Source: Icerya purchasi (lineage: Eukaryota > Arthropoda > Insecta > Hemiptera > Monophlebidae). Taken from it: DNA of 64,000 bases. The notes beneath the pieces are model-generated. The model had not been told where the DNA came from. It made no database searches and saw only the letters and a list, made by a program, of their open reading frames with translations. This document shows positions 1 to 11,735 of the stretch, piece by piece. Position numbers and translations under genes: made by a program. The stretch is from contig CM077116.1 in assembly GCA_039619475.1 (NCBI GenBank), forward strand, positions 303,402,464 to 303,466,463, in the 5' to 3' direction. The stretch's first letter is position 1. Each line of letters starts with the position of its first letter.

Positions 1-205
1 AATTAGAGGATAGAATAGCCGCGGAATAGATAAGCACGTAAGGTGCGCAACCTAGCTTCCGTGCTACCGACAACGTGAGGAAGGTTATCAATAGAGTAGG
101 ATAACCAAGACGACTGGCCTCTACTCACGTCGATACGATTGTTCGCCGGCTGAAGAAGAAGAAGAAGAAGAAGAAAAAGAAGAAGAAGAAGAAGAAGAAG
201 AAGAA
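1..205 (+). mobile_element. Probable 3' end of an RTE-like LINE with (GAA)n tail
   Basis: The first 150 bases could be the last part of a LINE coding strand, and they pass directly into a GAA/GAAGAA tract at about 152-205. Two better LINE C-termini in this window (7262-7610 and 49330-49775, both plus strand) also end close to GAAGAA-type repeats, which is why I read this as a 3' end. The protein signal itself is too decayed to place in a clade. It could instead be a plain GAA microsatellite beside unrelated sequence. Confidence 0.35.
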
Positions 206-499
206 ACGTATATTTGCGCTTAATTTTTTAACAAATAACAATACATAACTTAAGCGGGTAATCTGTACCGGAAAAACATGATTTCCTTATCAGATAACTT
301 AATATACATATCAGAACACGAAAATGATAAACAAGAAAAAGAATCTATAATTATAGACAGGAAAAGTTTAAAAAAACCTGACACATTAGCTTATTAAATA
401 GTTTAAGTTTTAATGACTCAGCATAAAATTAGCATAATCTCGCAATTTAGATGAAATTCTAAGAGTTCATGAAAAGAAATTAACAATTTGGTGAGAAAC

Positions 500-1160
500 A
501 GAGATATAGGGCTGTAAAAATACTCAGAGTAATACATGTTTAATTCGTCTGTGTTTATATTTCTTGTATCTATGTTTTAAGGACTGATAATTATACCTGC
601 CTATATTGTTTATAGTTATAATGTCAGACATAGCGCAATAATTAAAGAAACTTATTGCACGTTCTTTTATAATCTCACTGACATACGGAAAATGCAGATA
701 ATCGTGCATGGTTTTAATGCGTGTGTATCGTGACTTATTTAATATGATTCTAAAACAATGGTTTTGAATTCGCTGGAGCTTCATTAAGTTACTATGGCTG
801 GTCGAACACCAGACTGGAGCAGCATATAATAGCGTGGGTAGTAATACCGCTTTATAAATCATGAACTTATTAGACACTGTTAGACATGATTTTCTATTAA
901 AAATCGGAAACAGGTTACATAACTTACGCTGAGTTTTATAAATACGTTGATTTATATGCTTTGTAAACGTAAGTTTTTTATCCAGTGTCATACCTAAGTG
1001 TGAGTTACCTCATCTTTCCATTCAATCGTATTGTTTTTAATTTTAACGTGATTGTTAATTGTTGGCCTGCGCTTTGTAAATATAATTGCCTCAGATTTAT
1101 TTTCGTTGATATTAATTCTCCATTTAGTGAAGTATTTGACTAACTTATTTGCTTCGCCGG
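500..1160 (-). pseudogene. Jockey-like LINE reverse transcriptase, C-terminal fragment
   Basis: Reading from 1160 down to about 524, the minus strand encodes the end of a reverse transcriptase. It runs from the palm/thumb boundary (INENKSEAIIF, then a broken LGMTLDKKLTFTKHI segment) into the typical thumb and C-terminal stretch (YKAVLLPTLLYAAPVW, then LQRIQNHCFRIILN). These motifs are characteristic of Jockey-clade ORF2 proteins, which copy the element's RNA at a nicked target. The longest open part is about 155 codons (524-991). Endonuclease and palm are absent, so the copy is 5'-truncated and dead. Clade assignment rests on motifs only. Confidence 0.75.
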
Positions 1161-1173
1161 CTGAATATTCATA

Positions 1174-1525
1174 TTAATAACAACGTAATTCTTAGGCTAC
1201 CCCCGATTAGAAAAAATGTCTCTAAAAAATGCCCCAAAAAGTGTCCCAATTTTATGTAACGTTTGTTATATTTTATAGAATTTTTGTTATTGTTATTTAA
1301 AAAATGGTAACATTTTATGTAATGAAAGATAAATGTTAGGATAGGATTTTTGTGATTATGTTATTTTTTTTTGTGTTGATGCCAGTAAAAGAATTTTGAT
1401 CATTTTATACATAGTATGGAAGAGAAAGAGACAGAAATGAAAGCAAGAGGGGTCAAGGGGCACAGTCCCTTGCGAGGCTAAAATTGCCGAGTTATATATA
1501 TATATATATATATATATATACTATA
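1174..1525 (+). repeat. Hairpin/TA-flanked interspersed repeat, copy A
   Basis: The start (AACGTAATTCTTAGGCTACC) and the end are shared with copy B at 5021-5302. Near the end is a stem-loop, CAAGGGGCACAGTCCCTTG (1455-1473), and the copy stops at a (TA)n tract of about 28 bases. Between these the sequence is AT-rich and non-coding. It does not match any family I know by sight. A hairpin close to the 3' end is typical of Helitrons, but a clean CTRR end is not visible. Confidence 0.6.
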
Positions 1526-2865
1526 TTATATTTTTTATATGTATTGTGTAATATTGACAAAATTCTGCGATTAAAATATTAGATATTTCACGTGAAATTA
1601 GTTTACTAAGGCTTACAATGAAGATTGCAGCAAAGCATTTTGTTTTAATAATAATGTGCCATTTGTAACCGCAAATTATTAAAATAACCTCAGCTTCTTC
1701 AGGTTTTACGAAAAATGAAATGTGAAATTGATCTAGAACTGATGTTAATTAGTGCTCGCTTTCAATGTCTGAAGGAAATAACACAGCAATATAATCATGC
1801 ATAGAGCTACGACCGTTAAACTTTTTGAAAATAGAAAAACTGTTACTCACTTAATACACCGGTAGTAAAATCGAAAAAGATTCTGTGTACACATACCTGT
1901 AAAAACATAGAAAACACAAGATTATTAGTATAACAAAGAGTACAATAACGATAAGGGCAGTGGATTTTTCTTTTTGGCTCAATTTTTTCCCTGGAAATAG
2001 AAAAGCCTCGGTATAATTTATGAAAGAAGGTTTTTTTTCAAAAGCAGGGGGGTTCATTGAATATGCCCATATATGAAGATTAGATATAACCGGGAACGCA
2101 TTTTTCATGTTGGATAGCCTCTGTGGGTCTAAATAAAGAACGCTGATCAAATATTCGTTTACAGTCGCTCTGCCAATTATGGAAAATAAAAAGTGGTAAT
2201 TTCTTTTATACTTTTATTTAATCTAGTGAAATGTAAAATAACACTTGATGAGAGTGAACGTTTTTCATGAACAACTTTAGAATCGCTTAAAATACTCATT
2301 AAGAAGGTGGCAATCCCTTCTGTAAATCAAACCAGGGAGAACAGCTTGCATTTCATCAAATCGGAAATACAAAACACGTTCAGTCTAAAGGAGAAAAACA
2401 TTTTAGAAAAACAAAACAGGATGACAACAAAACCACAGACGGTTCGAAGGAAATAGCACCGGCAGGCAGATAAAACAGAGCAAACCAGTGTATATGAATA
2501 ATAAGAGATTGTAACAGAAGTCGGAGTAAGGAAAACTGAAAAAGAAACTAAAGATTTTAGGCAGACAGGTAACAATGTATTCAAAAGCAAAAAGTGTAAA
2601 TATCCGAAAACCGAAATTTAAGATTGTTTTTCACACATAAGAAAAAGAAATCGGCTTATGCATTTTAAAAAAATGAGTAAGTGGACAATTTTATTGGAAC
2701 CAATATGATCAGGAATCCACATCGTGTTGTGGAGAAAAAGTTTGGGATGAGAGACGATGCCCGAAGAACGATAAAATTGCAAAAATGAACGGAGCCATCC
2801 CTACAATTTTAATAATGTTCGTTAATAAAATGTTTAAGAAGTCAACAATTTATATGACGTTTTTT
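1526..2865. other. No recognisable feature
   Basis: AT-rich sequence. A 99-codon minus-strand frame (1851-2150) contains a hydrophobic run (ALIVIVLFVILIILCFLCF), but there is no recognisable family or neighbouring exon, so I do not call it a gene. Confidence 0.4.
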
Positions 2866-2869
2866 TTTT

Positions 2870-4330
2870 TTGTTTTGTTTTGAATTATTATGTAGGAATC
2901 TAGGTGTCATATGTAACTATCTGGGCTATTACGACGTCCAGAAACCAGTGACAATTACAACGGGCAATTTAGTTCATTTCAACAACAGTTGGCGAGTTGG
3001 TGGGCCTACGTCCTCGACAGAATACCACGAATCAGTGTTATACTTTAAAGTCACGTTGTTGGACCTGATCACAGTTTATTCCATTCTTTAAGGACGATAT
3101 CGGACTAGATAAGGTTGCTCTAGTAGCTAGGTGTACACGCTTGTTGTCCTGACTGGGAGCTCATAAAAATGTTATGTGAAAATTGGATAGCAAGAGTTGA
3201 TGTATAATCTGCTCTTTTATTATGATATGAGGAGAGATAACGAGTTGGAAGAATATATATGTAAAGACAAAGCAAAACCCCATGCAGTTCGCCTCTCAAA
3301 TGGAATAGTAATCATTTAGGCGTCTGGTATACACTGCACATTCAATCCAATTGGTGCAGGAGATTTTGGAAAGCTTACTTTCGCCGCGTCGGTGTACATG
3401 TGGATATGGTTTTGAGAAAGGATGTGAATTTATTCGATAACATTTGTAACGTCGATAATAAATGATTACCCGTTTTAAAAGAGCCAATTAGGGTTAAATC
3501 AACGGAAATTGGGTGATACACCGAAGGCGTTACATTAATCGGACTAATATGATGTCGTTCCAATTTATGCATATTTTAGAAAGAAATGATAACGCTTTAA
3601 TTAATGGGTTGTCTGGAAATGATGGTAAAATGGGATTTGGAAATTATTAATAGAGGATCGGTAAAATATGAAACAACGAAAGGAATCACGAAAGGTGACG
3701 GCATAATTTCGGATAAAAAATAATAGAGGAAGATCATCTGGCAGAGTACAAACGCCCAATGAAGGAGATATTTAGTGCGCTTCATGTACAATACGTAAGG
3801 AAGTATTGTGGATTTTTAGTAGTGTTTTGTAAGCTGCAGAATACAATTTACTTAGAATAGGAGTTTTGTGTAATCAGTAATTTCAGATCTATATGGCATT
3901 TTTAATTGGACAGGAATTTTAAGATAGGCAGACATTATACATGTAATTTTAAAAATGGACATAAGAGGAGCTCACAACAATCTCTCATCAAACGTTAGCC
4001 CAACAATTTCACAGTGAATGCAAAGGAGATTAGCAGATGTTTTAGGAAGAAGGTGATATTTGGATTGACTAACATGACGCTTATTGCAGAATTCGACGAA
4101 TACAATTTTTGAGGTTAAAAAATCCAAGCCATTGCTATCAGCCTAGTTCTGCAATTTATTGATTGCCAGTTGTAGAATAGACATCGCATTAATGTTGAAA
4201 TTTGAAGAAAGTGATATGTTAAGATCATCAGTGAATTGGCAGGCTGTAATTGGCGGCCTTATGCAGGTCTGCTATATCGTTGATGTATAGGATAGGGGTT
4301 TTCTTAAAGGCGAACTCCACGGAATTACAT
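2870..4330 (-). pseudogene. Decayed LINE reverse transcriptase (I/R1-like)
   Basis: The minus strand from 4320 to about 4050 gives a clear reverse-transcriptase core in two frames: PILYINDIADLHKAANYSLP, then after a frameshift FTDDLNISLSSNFNIN (the F/YxDD catalytic box, with T in the variable position), then LQLAINKLQN, a stop, ADSNGLDF and a degraded segment ending VGLTFDERL. Below 3900 the open pieces are short and the family is only guessed; an RNase H region may lie around 3300-3700 but I cannot see its DGS/E/D motifs cleanly. The order of motifs fits an I/R1-type ORF2. Multiple stops show a long-dead copy. The lower boundary is approximate. Confidence 0.5.
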
Positions 4331-4967
4331 TCTCAGTTGTAAAAGTGGAATTTATATAACCCGGATTCAATGAATTAATAAAAAGAAAAAAAATATTCAT
4401 TAGTAATTAACAAACCGAGACGAGTTTCAGAGTCCATGGTTAAAACAGGAAACCAGTGGTAACAAATGAGCAGTTAGAATTTTCCTCTGTACTTTATATT
4501 GATTAATAATGATTTTTTTTTTAATTTTAATATTTATTACTAATACATAGTATATTAATCTGTTCTAATGAAAGTGGTGAACAAAGACCGATAAACTAAT
4601 ACTTCTAGAAAGTGCAATTAGGCGGTGCCCAATTGTACAATCAAAATATATATCGGTATAAATTAGAGAAGAGTTTAGTCAACTTACCGGCTAGTTCTAA
4701 GTCCATGAAACATACAAAAAAGGACTCTTGCTCGCAAAGGGCAACGTGTACAACTGAATAATAACATGCACTCACAAATGTAAGAAGACCAGTTTTGGCG
4801 TGGATACATTTTAATGCATGATGTAAATGGAAGGCTCTGATGTATAAAATCGACCAACAATATTGCTGAAATCAAATGCTTTTGAAGTTATAAGTCCTCT
4901 TGCTATTATCTTGCTATTACATACACCACAACATTCACATCTGTATATTAATCCGTGATTTCTCCTT
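4331..4967. other. No recognisable feature
   Basis: AT-rich, with no coding similarity that I can see on either strand. Confidence 0.4.
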
Positions 4968-5020
4968 TAATTATCTATCTATCTATCTATCTATCTATAT
5001 ATATATATATATATATATAT
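4968..5020. repeat. (ATCT)n then (AT)n microsatellite
   Basis: About six ATCT units followed by an AT run, ending exactly where repeat copy B starts. Confidence 0.95.
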
Positions 5021-5257
5021 TAATTACAACGTAATTCTTAGGCTACCCCCATTCGAAAAAATGTCACAATTTTATATAATGAAAGTTAAATTTTAGAATA
5101 GAACTTTTGTGGTTATGTTATTTTTTTTTTGTGTTGATGCCAGTAAGAATTACGTTGTAAATTTTGATCATTTTATACAAAGTATAGAAGAGAAAGAGAC
5201 AGCAATGAAAGCAAGAGGGGTCAAGGGGCACAGCCCCTTGCGAGGCCAAAATGGCCG

Positions 5258-5295
<38 letters not shown>

Positions 5296-5302
5296 ATGTA
5301 TG
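5021..5302 (+). repeat. Hairpin/TA-flanked interspersed repeat, copy B
   Basis: Closely related to copy A (1174-1525) over most of its length, including the TTTTTTGTGTTGATGCCAGT segment. Near the end there is an 8-bp perfect stem with a 3-nt loop (CAAGGGGC ACA GCCCCTTG, 5222-5240), then a smaller GGCC/GGCC inverted pair (5244-5256) and a (TA)n tract. Bounded by AT microsatellites on both sides. Confidence 0.65.
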
Positions 5303-5312
5303 TATGTATATA

Positions 5313-5530
5313 TAGGTACCGCGGTAGCCTGGTGGTTAAGGTATTTGGATACCAAATCAGAGGTCACAGGTTCGAGACTATAAGTGCCAGAGAAATCTGA
5401 GAAAGTAAATGTATTTAAAAGAAAGGAACTGACCCTCCCATTCTCATTAATGCCGTTAGGCTTAGTACACAGTGAACCTTAACTTCACAATCCCCGACAC
5501 CTTGTCAAGAGTATGGGACTTATTAATAGC
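5313..5530 (+). mobile_element. tRNA-derived SINE
   Basis: A tRNA-like head is visible: an A-box-like TAGCCTGGTGG at about 5326 and a B-box-like GGTTCGAGAC around 5370, about 35 bases apart, as in RNA polymerase III promoters. The body and the 3' part (ACTTCACAATCCCCGACACC, then GAGTATGGGACTTA) match the copy at 11964-12238 read from the other strand. SINEs of this type have no protein and are copied by LINE enzymes. Confidence 0.75.
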
Positions 5531-5534
5531 TATG

Positions 5535-5867
5535 ACATTTTTACGCTAGGGGTCATCAGGAAAAATGTCCTGTCACGAAATTTGTCCCAAAAAAATAGAA
5601 CAATTTTATATAACGAAATATGTAACGAAAAAAGGTCTTAGTCATCAGGAAAGGTGTCCTGTCACGAAATTTGTTCCAAAAAAATGTCATAATTTTATAT
5701 AACGAATTATGTAACGGAAACGCAATGAAAAAAGGTAACGAAAAAATTTTGTCGAACGATGTAGCCAATGAAAAAGTTTACTCTCCTGTAAGAATTATAG
5801 AAGAACTAGACCTGGGGGTGAAGGGGGCTTGTCCCCTTTCGAGTACCGAAAGGCCTAGTTTATATAC

Positions 5868-5921
<54 letters not shown>

Positions 5922-5930
5922 TTATTATAC
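5535..5930 (+). repeat. Hairpin/TA-flanked repeat, copy C, with internal duplication
   Basis: A relative of copies A and B. It contains two imperfect tandem units that each begin with a CATCAGGAAA segment followed by TGTCCTGTCACGAAATTTGT (about 5554-5640 and 5642-5740). Near the end is a GGGG/CCCC stem-loop (5821-5838), then GGCCTAGTT, then a long TA tract (about 5862-5918). The CTAG next to a hairpin is reminiscent of Helitron ends, but I cannot confirm a 5' TC terminus. Confidence 0.5.
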
Positions 5931-7127
5931 ATGAATATACCGCAGATTATTTAGAACAGGCAAGAAATGAATTCCTTAAAAATTGATGCAATCCTATGAA
6001 TTAAAACTGTTCTAATGAAATCGCTGGTATATTTTTAAAATAAAATATTTTTTCGTAATATTACCAGGGAAATTAGCTCAGTTCAAACACACCAGAATGG
6101 TACGGTAAGCTTTCAAATTTTTTATACGTAGTGACAGATATTTTTATTAATCTAGAAATAAATAATACCTGTTAGAATTTGATCGTTAAATATATCGGTA
6201 AGGTTTTAAGTAATTGATAAAAATTCATACAGTATATAATTACATTTAGTAACATTAAACATTATGGGAACATTACTTTAAACATTATTGTAACTTAAGC
6301 ATGAAATGATGAGCTTATGATGACTCAAATTAAAAAATATAAATACTAAATTAATGTTTCTCTAATAATTTCTTATAAAAAAACTGTAAAATGTTTTGGC
6401 GATTCCGCGCATATAGCAGCATATGGTAACGTTATGGTGAGTGATTATTTTGCAAGAGAACATATTTCTTTGTTTCATATAAACCTACATATTTATCTGC
6501 TAATCGCTGTGTGCACGTGAATGTTGTTCTCTTCTTGCCTCAATATACACGCCGAAGCACACACAGTGACAGCGCTCAGCTAAAAAGACAGCGAAAAGTT
6601 TAAATATTAATTTCTTTCATTTACCGAATACATTCCCACCGGTAAGATATTCGATTGCTCGCACGCTCTGTTCTATTTTTTCTACAAGCATAACATTTGG
6701 TAACAGTGAAGATAACAGCGTTTGATTAGCTCACGACGTCACCCCTTGGTGAAATATTCAAAACGCGCCTAAAGAAAATTTACTTCAAAAACAAAAAAAA
6801 AAAAAAAGGAACTATTAATTTTAGTATAAATGTGAATGATGGTAAAATACTGACAATTTACTATTTCAAATGGAAATTTTTGTTGAGGATTATGGTAAAT
6901 ATAAAATGTATATACGAGAGTTGATAGAAACACACGTTGTATCAAAATTCCGTAAAAGAACATTTTCGCAGTTAAATATGGAAGAATATCATTTTTAAAA
7001 CGGTTGGATGCTATTTTTAAAAATGATATCATTCCTAATTATTTACGATCCAAAAGATCTGGCCGGATAAGCGGGTCAAAATTGCCTATGAACAGATCGG
7101 GATGATAAGTATGCGCTCTTACTTTTT
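5931..7127. other. No recognisable feature
   Basis: Mostly AT-rich. The part at 6380-6760 is less AT-rich but shows no reading frame or motif I recognise. Confidence 0.4.
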
Positions 7128-7260
7128 TTTTTTTTTTTTTTCCCCTATTCCCGAAACTTCGGGTAGGGTACATTTATTTAATAAAAATATTGATTTATTA
7201 TAATAACGGAATTAATATAACCCATCCAATTAAGTATTTTCGGTATTATATTAATTACCA
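7128..7260 (-). mobile_element. LINE-like 3' end with conserved tail motif
   Basis: On the minus strand the segment ends TACCCGAAGTTTCGGG, AATAGGGG, then an A run. A related segment on the minus strand at 47455-47610 ends CTACCCAAAGTTTTTAGG, ATTAGGGGGC, then an A run. The shared upstream ATTAAATAA and ATTAAGT-type blocks suggest the 3' UTR of one LINE family. The autonomous partner is not identified. Confidence 0.45.
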
Positions 7261-7261
7261 T

Positions 7262-7610
7262 TTTACAGTTGTTACAGACGATGAGAAAAGAAAAGGAGCT
7301 GATCGACACTGTCAAAAGATAGAAAAATAGAATACTTGGGTCATGCGATGCGTGGGCCGAAGTACATATTACTGCGGGATATATTGATGGGAAGGGTGGA
7401 GGGAAAAAGAAGAGTTGGACGAAAACAAGATTATCTTGGTACAAGAACCTGCAAACATGGACAGGTTGCAGTGTTGAAGAACTGTTCCACACAGCAAAGG
7501 ATAGGGGTGCCTACAAAGAATTAATCAAGCTTGCCATCAGATGAGCCTAAGATCGACAACGGTCATGGCACCGAAAGAAGAAGAAGACATGCGAGTAGCA
7601 GCCTATTGTT
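7262..7610 (+). pseudogene. RTE-like LINE, ORF2 C-terminal fragment
   Basis: The plus strand reads LLQTMRKEKELIDTVK, then after small frame changes KIEYLGHAMRGPKYILL, GRVEGKRRVGRK, then WYKNLQTWTGCSV and KDRGAYKELIK. The pattern I(E/A)YLGHxMR...GKR.GRRK...W is the well-known C-terminus of RTE-like endonuclease/reverse transcriptases. Several frameshifts are present, and AGAAGAAGAAGA follows at about 7577. The catalytic domains are missing, so this is a 5'-truncated dead copy. Confidence 0.7.
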
Positions 7611-7854
7611 CTCAAACCGTTCGCAAAATCGCAGAAAATTCAAGAATTTAATTATATTTGAACAAAAAAGAAAAAGAAACAACAATAAAGCGACTAGAAT
7701 ACGACATGTTAATCTCTCTAAACAAAACGTGTAGTACACGGCGATGTGACTAGATGGAAGTTAACGCGTTAAATTAACCCGAAAGACGACGTCAGCGATT
7801 AAGACGATTATATTGAGCTAATAACAATGTGTTCTGCAACAAAATGACAAAATT

Positions 7855-8214
7855 TAGAACACTTCTGCGTGGATCACCGTACCAACTGCCCTGCATGATT
7901 TTAGCGGGATTTTGTACGATCTTCCCTCGACTCAAAGTTGCACGACACATAGCACATCTACGCGTATACCGTAGACACATGGCACTGCCTTAGCTTTCGA
8001 CCACTATCACGCAGACACTAATTTTATGTCTACCCGATGCAACTGGACACATTGCTGTGCACGGGAATTTTTGGTTTTGGCCGAGTAAGCCTCCCCGATG
8101 AGACAACGCGGTGGCGTAAAATAAGAAGGATGTGCGAGAGACCGTGAATTAATGACATATCAGAAAGTATTTTCTAGCTCGGATACCTCGTCTTACCGAA
8201 TCGGAATCAATATA
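7855..8214 (-). repeat. LTR-like repeat fragment, inverted mate of 29598-29990
   Basis: About 360 bases align, in reverse complement and at roughly 70 percent by eye, to 29598-29990. Shared blocks include CACTTCTGCGT, CCACTA, CAGACACTA, TTGGCCGAGTAAGC, TCGTGAATTAATGAC and the closing ACCGAATC. No reading frame is present. The mate lies about 490 bases upstream of an array resembling a tRNA-Lys primer-binding site, so this could be part of an LTR; that is inference. Confidence 0.5.
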
Positions 8215-9330
8215 CGGTCAGCCATATTAATATTCGGTCACAGCGTTGCGGAACAAATGAACGCACCAAACAAATGGAAATAAAGCTTTATTTATCATTT
8301 TTTAAATGAAATAACACAAAGAGAAACCTTCCAAATAAATGCATGTAAAAAAAAAAAAAAAGAACACAAACGAAAACATATTACAGCTCCTCCGGTAACA
8401 ACGAAGACAGAAAGTCGAAATTGGTGTGCCACATTAATATTCGGTCAGTAGCAAAATAAGATTTTCATTATACTCGTATGTATACATATGTATATCGCTC
8501 CGATAGGGTAGACAAATGAGCACACTAGTACTCTGTATGTCAACCGTTCGCTTGGATCACACTTTTCAACCGACGTGGCATTGAGGAAATCAAGTTGCAG
8601 CAGTAATCGGAATTTTTCTCCATTCCTCCGGTAAGCGCTCTTTTAGCTTGGTACGGCTGGTAATTGGCTTCTCGCGTAGTTTTCCGTCCAAGAAGTCCCA
8701 TAGATTCTCTATGGGGTTCATGTGGGGGAGACTGCGGCGGGGCTGGCATAATAGAGCGGCAATTATAGAGCAGCCATAACCGAGTGTGCGCTGTGTTTCG
8801 GGCCATTGTCCTGATACAGCTGCAACGTGTTCTGTAGACCCACTTTCTCGGCACTTGCACGTAAATTGGTTTTCAAAATCTCAATATCAGTCATGGGTCC
8901 TTCGATAAAACTTAAAGTCGCGGCGCCGCTAGCCGCGAAACTCCCCTACACCAGCATTATTTCCCACTCGTTTAAGCGACGCAATCAAATTCTTCTTCGC
9001 CACTGCTGTGTATTCGGCTTACGCCACACTTTTTGTTTTCCGTCAGCATCGAAAACATTAAACTTTAATTCATCGGTAAATAACACGTCGTGCCAGAATT
9101 CCTCGTCTTCATGCGCGTACTTCTTTGCAAATTCTAACCGTTTTTTTTGCGGTTGACAGCAAAGATGCAAGGTTTACGCCTAGCGGTTCTCGAATTGTAT
9201 CCCATATTTTTGAGCGCTCTGCGTATGGTTTCAGCTGAAACCACTTTTCCAGTGTTCGTGTAATTACTAATTTCGGAGCACTTACTTTTGCACCTGCTGA
9301 TACTTGTCGTTAAATAAACCATATATCAAG
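8215..9330 (-). pseudogene. Broken Tc1-type transposase and one element end
   Basis: Minus strand, about 9322 to 8530. The order is that of Tc1 transposases: a helix-turn-helix end (VSAETIRRALKNMGYNSRTA, RRKP), then RLEFAKKYAHEDEEFWHDVL, FTDELKFNVFDADGKQKVW (first catalytic D), after a damaged stretch YQDNGPKHSAHT (second D, in mixed frames), then PPQSP, a mutated PIExLWD region and SMPRRLKSVIQANG. At least four frame changes and stops break it. The enzyme would cut and paste DNA at TA sites. At the low-coordinate side two near-identical 21-mers (8221-8241 and 8428-8448) resemble the direct repeats of IR/DR-type Tc1 ends. A TA lies at 8213-8214. The opposite terminus was not found. Confidence 0.8.
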
Positions 9331-11480
9331 GGCGCACACTTATTTTTTGTATACTCCTTAATTTCCATACATACATAAATAATGAATATTTATCTACAAT
9401 TAACGTAATTTTTATATTATAATATTTTATTAATATCTTTATTTCTTATGTAAAGTATATGGTCATTTTCATTTTTTCCGAGAAATATCTCGCATTTTTT
9501 TGCGAAGTAAAGCACTAGCCAGGGGTGACTTTTCTTCGGCAACTGAGAAGGCGGGGTAATTCGATTAAACTATTATCAGACCTAATACGATGTACTATGG
9601 TTTGATAAAGTGTGAAATACGGTCCCGTCTCTGAATTAAAGAAGCGTGTTTACCGGTAATTTTGATGAAATGGAAATATTCAAATTAGCGACGTCGCACA
9701 ATCGCGCGACAAGATGTTTCAAAAGATGTATTTTTCCGCATAAGTAAACAGGAGCATCACCCACTTATCAAACAAAATGTCTTAAACGGGATGCGGCGTT
9801 TCGGCATTTTGTCCGGAACAAAATTAGAAGAACTTGAGCTTCATTGCGTATGTGCGTTCGGGCAACCTTGTGTGTATAGGCGTACGTGCGTGTGTGTGTA
9901 CGTTATGTTACTGATGACAATTAAAAGTGAACTGAAGTTGTAAAGGTATGAAAAAATGATTCGAATCAGGCACGTCAATTAACGATAACAAAAGTTCCGT
10001 TGTGACATTCCGTCTAAAATTCAGTACGAGATGATAGCTTTTAAAGTAGGTATTTGCTAATTCTTACGCGTTCCTTATTCCTAGTGACCTGTCGGTATTT
10101 TTTTCTCATTTATACATTCATTTGCAAACTTGTCCACCGCGGACATTATTCCAATGCAACTGGTGATAATTTTAAATGTTTTCAACATTGGAATTTGAAC
10201 CGAGTTTCAAAGCCTAAACGGTAACCGGATGGTATTGTGAGAAGATATAACAAAATTATTTAGATAATAGGGAGTTAGGTTAATTCAGATAGACAAGGAA
10301 GAGCTTTAATAGTAGGCATACGAAATTCTAATTCACAGAGCCTACCGAATAGCGAAGATATCATCACATTTTTCTGCATTATGTCGGAGAACGAATTTTG
10401 ATTTTTTCGCAATCTTCGAAGTTTTGAATTTTTTGCAGAAGAATGCTTTTGGATTTATATTTTGAATTCAAAATCGCAATTTGTTTCTACTGCGGAAAAC
10501 GGGCGTAAATTTATTTCTGAACTTTCGAAAAAAAATTTCGGTATAAACTAAGTTTAACCATTCGGACCATCTATGAAAAGTTTCGATTTACAAAATCTAA
10601 TGATTCCAAAGAAATTGCGTTTTTTTCGAAAATTATTTCGAAAATTGTTTTCAACTGCTTTGTGCACTAGGATTTTTTTTAAATGCTTTCTATTTTTACA
10701 TTTTTAGCGCGCGGCTAGTATTTATATGCGAAATTTCAAGTACCCGACGCTAATGGTATCGCGGTTATAGAAATCGCTTTAAAACTGATGAATTAATTTT
10801 TAAACATTACATGAAAGCCTCAATAATAAATAATAAATTAAAATAAAAGAAACGTTTTCGCTCATAGCCCATCATCGGGTGTACATAAAAAAAAACAAAA
10901 AAAAACTAAACATTTAAATTAAGTTTTTTCTCGTTTTTTTTCCTTCCGATTTTAGCTTTTTGAAGTTTACATTTTAATAATACAACTTTATTGCGGTTGT
11001 TAAATATTCGTGCATTTTATAATTTACATATACGCATATAGAGTATGACTCCAGAAGTTTGGCTAAAGAAGAAAACTCGGAACATTTTTCTCGCCAAGTG
11101 GGAAAAACATTAAATAACCGAAATGTCTTAAAATTAATTTACCAACTCAAATTCACGAAATATTCCTAGAAGAAAAAAAAAACTAAATTTCGGTGTCATG
11201 TAAAAAAGGTATCATTATTGTACAGAAATATAAATAAATTAATTTAAGTCAGTAATAATCAAAAGATCTAACAAGAAATACGATAAACTACTATGGCGTA
11301 GAGTTAGTTAGTAAGTAGTGGTGTTTCGTGACCTACAGTTTGAATCCTGCATGCTGAAAACGTCCAAAAATTTCACTCGCACTGGGTTAACCCAAAAATT
11401 ATAATAGTAATAATAAAAAAAATATACATATATATAGCAAAGATATGGGGCTGAAATTGTTTATACAATTGGATATTAAG
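9331..11480. other. No recognisable feature
   Basis: Long AT-rich stretch without a supportable reading frame or repeat. It contains short A and T runs only. Confidence 0.4.
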
Positions 11481-11489
11481 GAGGTGTTT

Positions 11490-11735
11490 TTCCAGTGTTC
11501 ATCTCTCTCCGTACAGCGTTCTGCCTTATATTCTTATTTGCTGAAGCTTGGACTTCCCAGTCCTTATTGTGCTCCTATATCCTGTCCGTTCCTTCCCCAC
11601 TAATTATTCCTGCTATTTGTTCCTTTTTAGATAAAATTTCTGATCGGATCAAGATATAACCGACTTCTTTCCTTACCTTTTGTTTCTGGGTAAAGGTCCT
11701 TGGTTCACGACCCCCCCCCCCCAAAAAGAAGAGGT
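11490..11735 (+). mobile_element. I-like LINE family, 3' end fragment
   Basis: The plus strand resembles the C-terminus of the complete I-like element (31515-38226, minus strand): CSYILSVPSPLIIPAICSF followed by DKISDRI, compared with ASYILSFPSISVVPILSSF and SIFDTD there. It ends in the family 3' motif TTTCTGGGTAAAGGTCCTTG, then a C run and AAAAAG. Only about 240 bases remain; diverged and frameshifted. Confidence 0.55.

Noticed and set aside
1851..2150. 99-codon minus-strand frame with a hydrophobic segment
   Set aside because: No family resemblance, no splice context and a composition expected from AT-rich DNA.
5326..5375. Apparent tRNA gene
   Set aside because: A/B boxes are present, but the arms do not pair as a tRNA and the body continues as the SINE.
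5855..5865. CTAG end of copy C as proof of a Helitron
   Set aside because: Copies A and B do not show the same end, and the 5' TC end is not visible.
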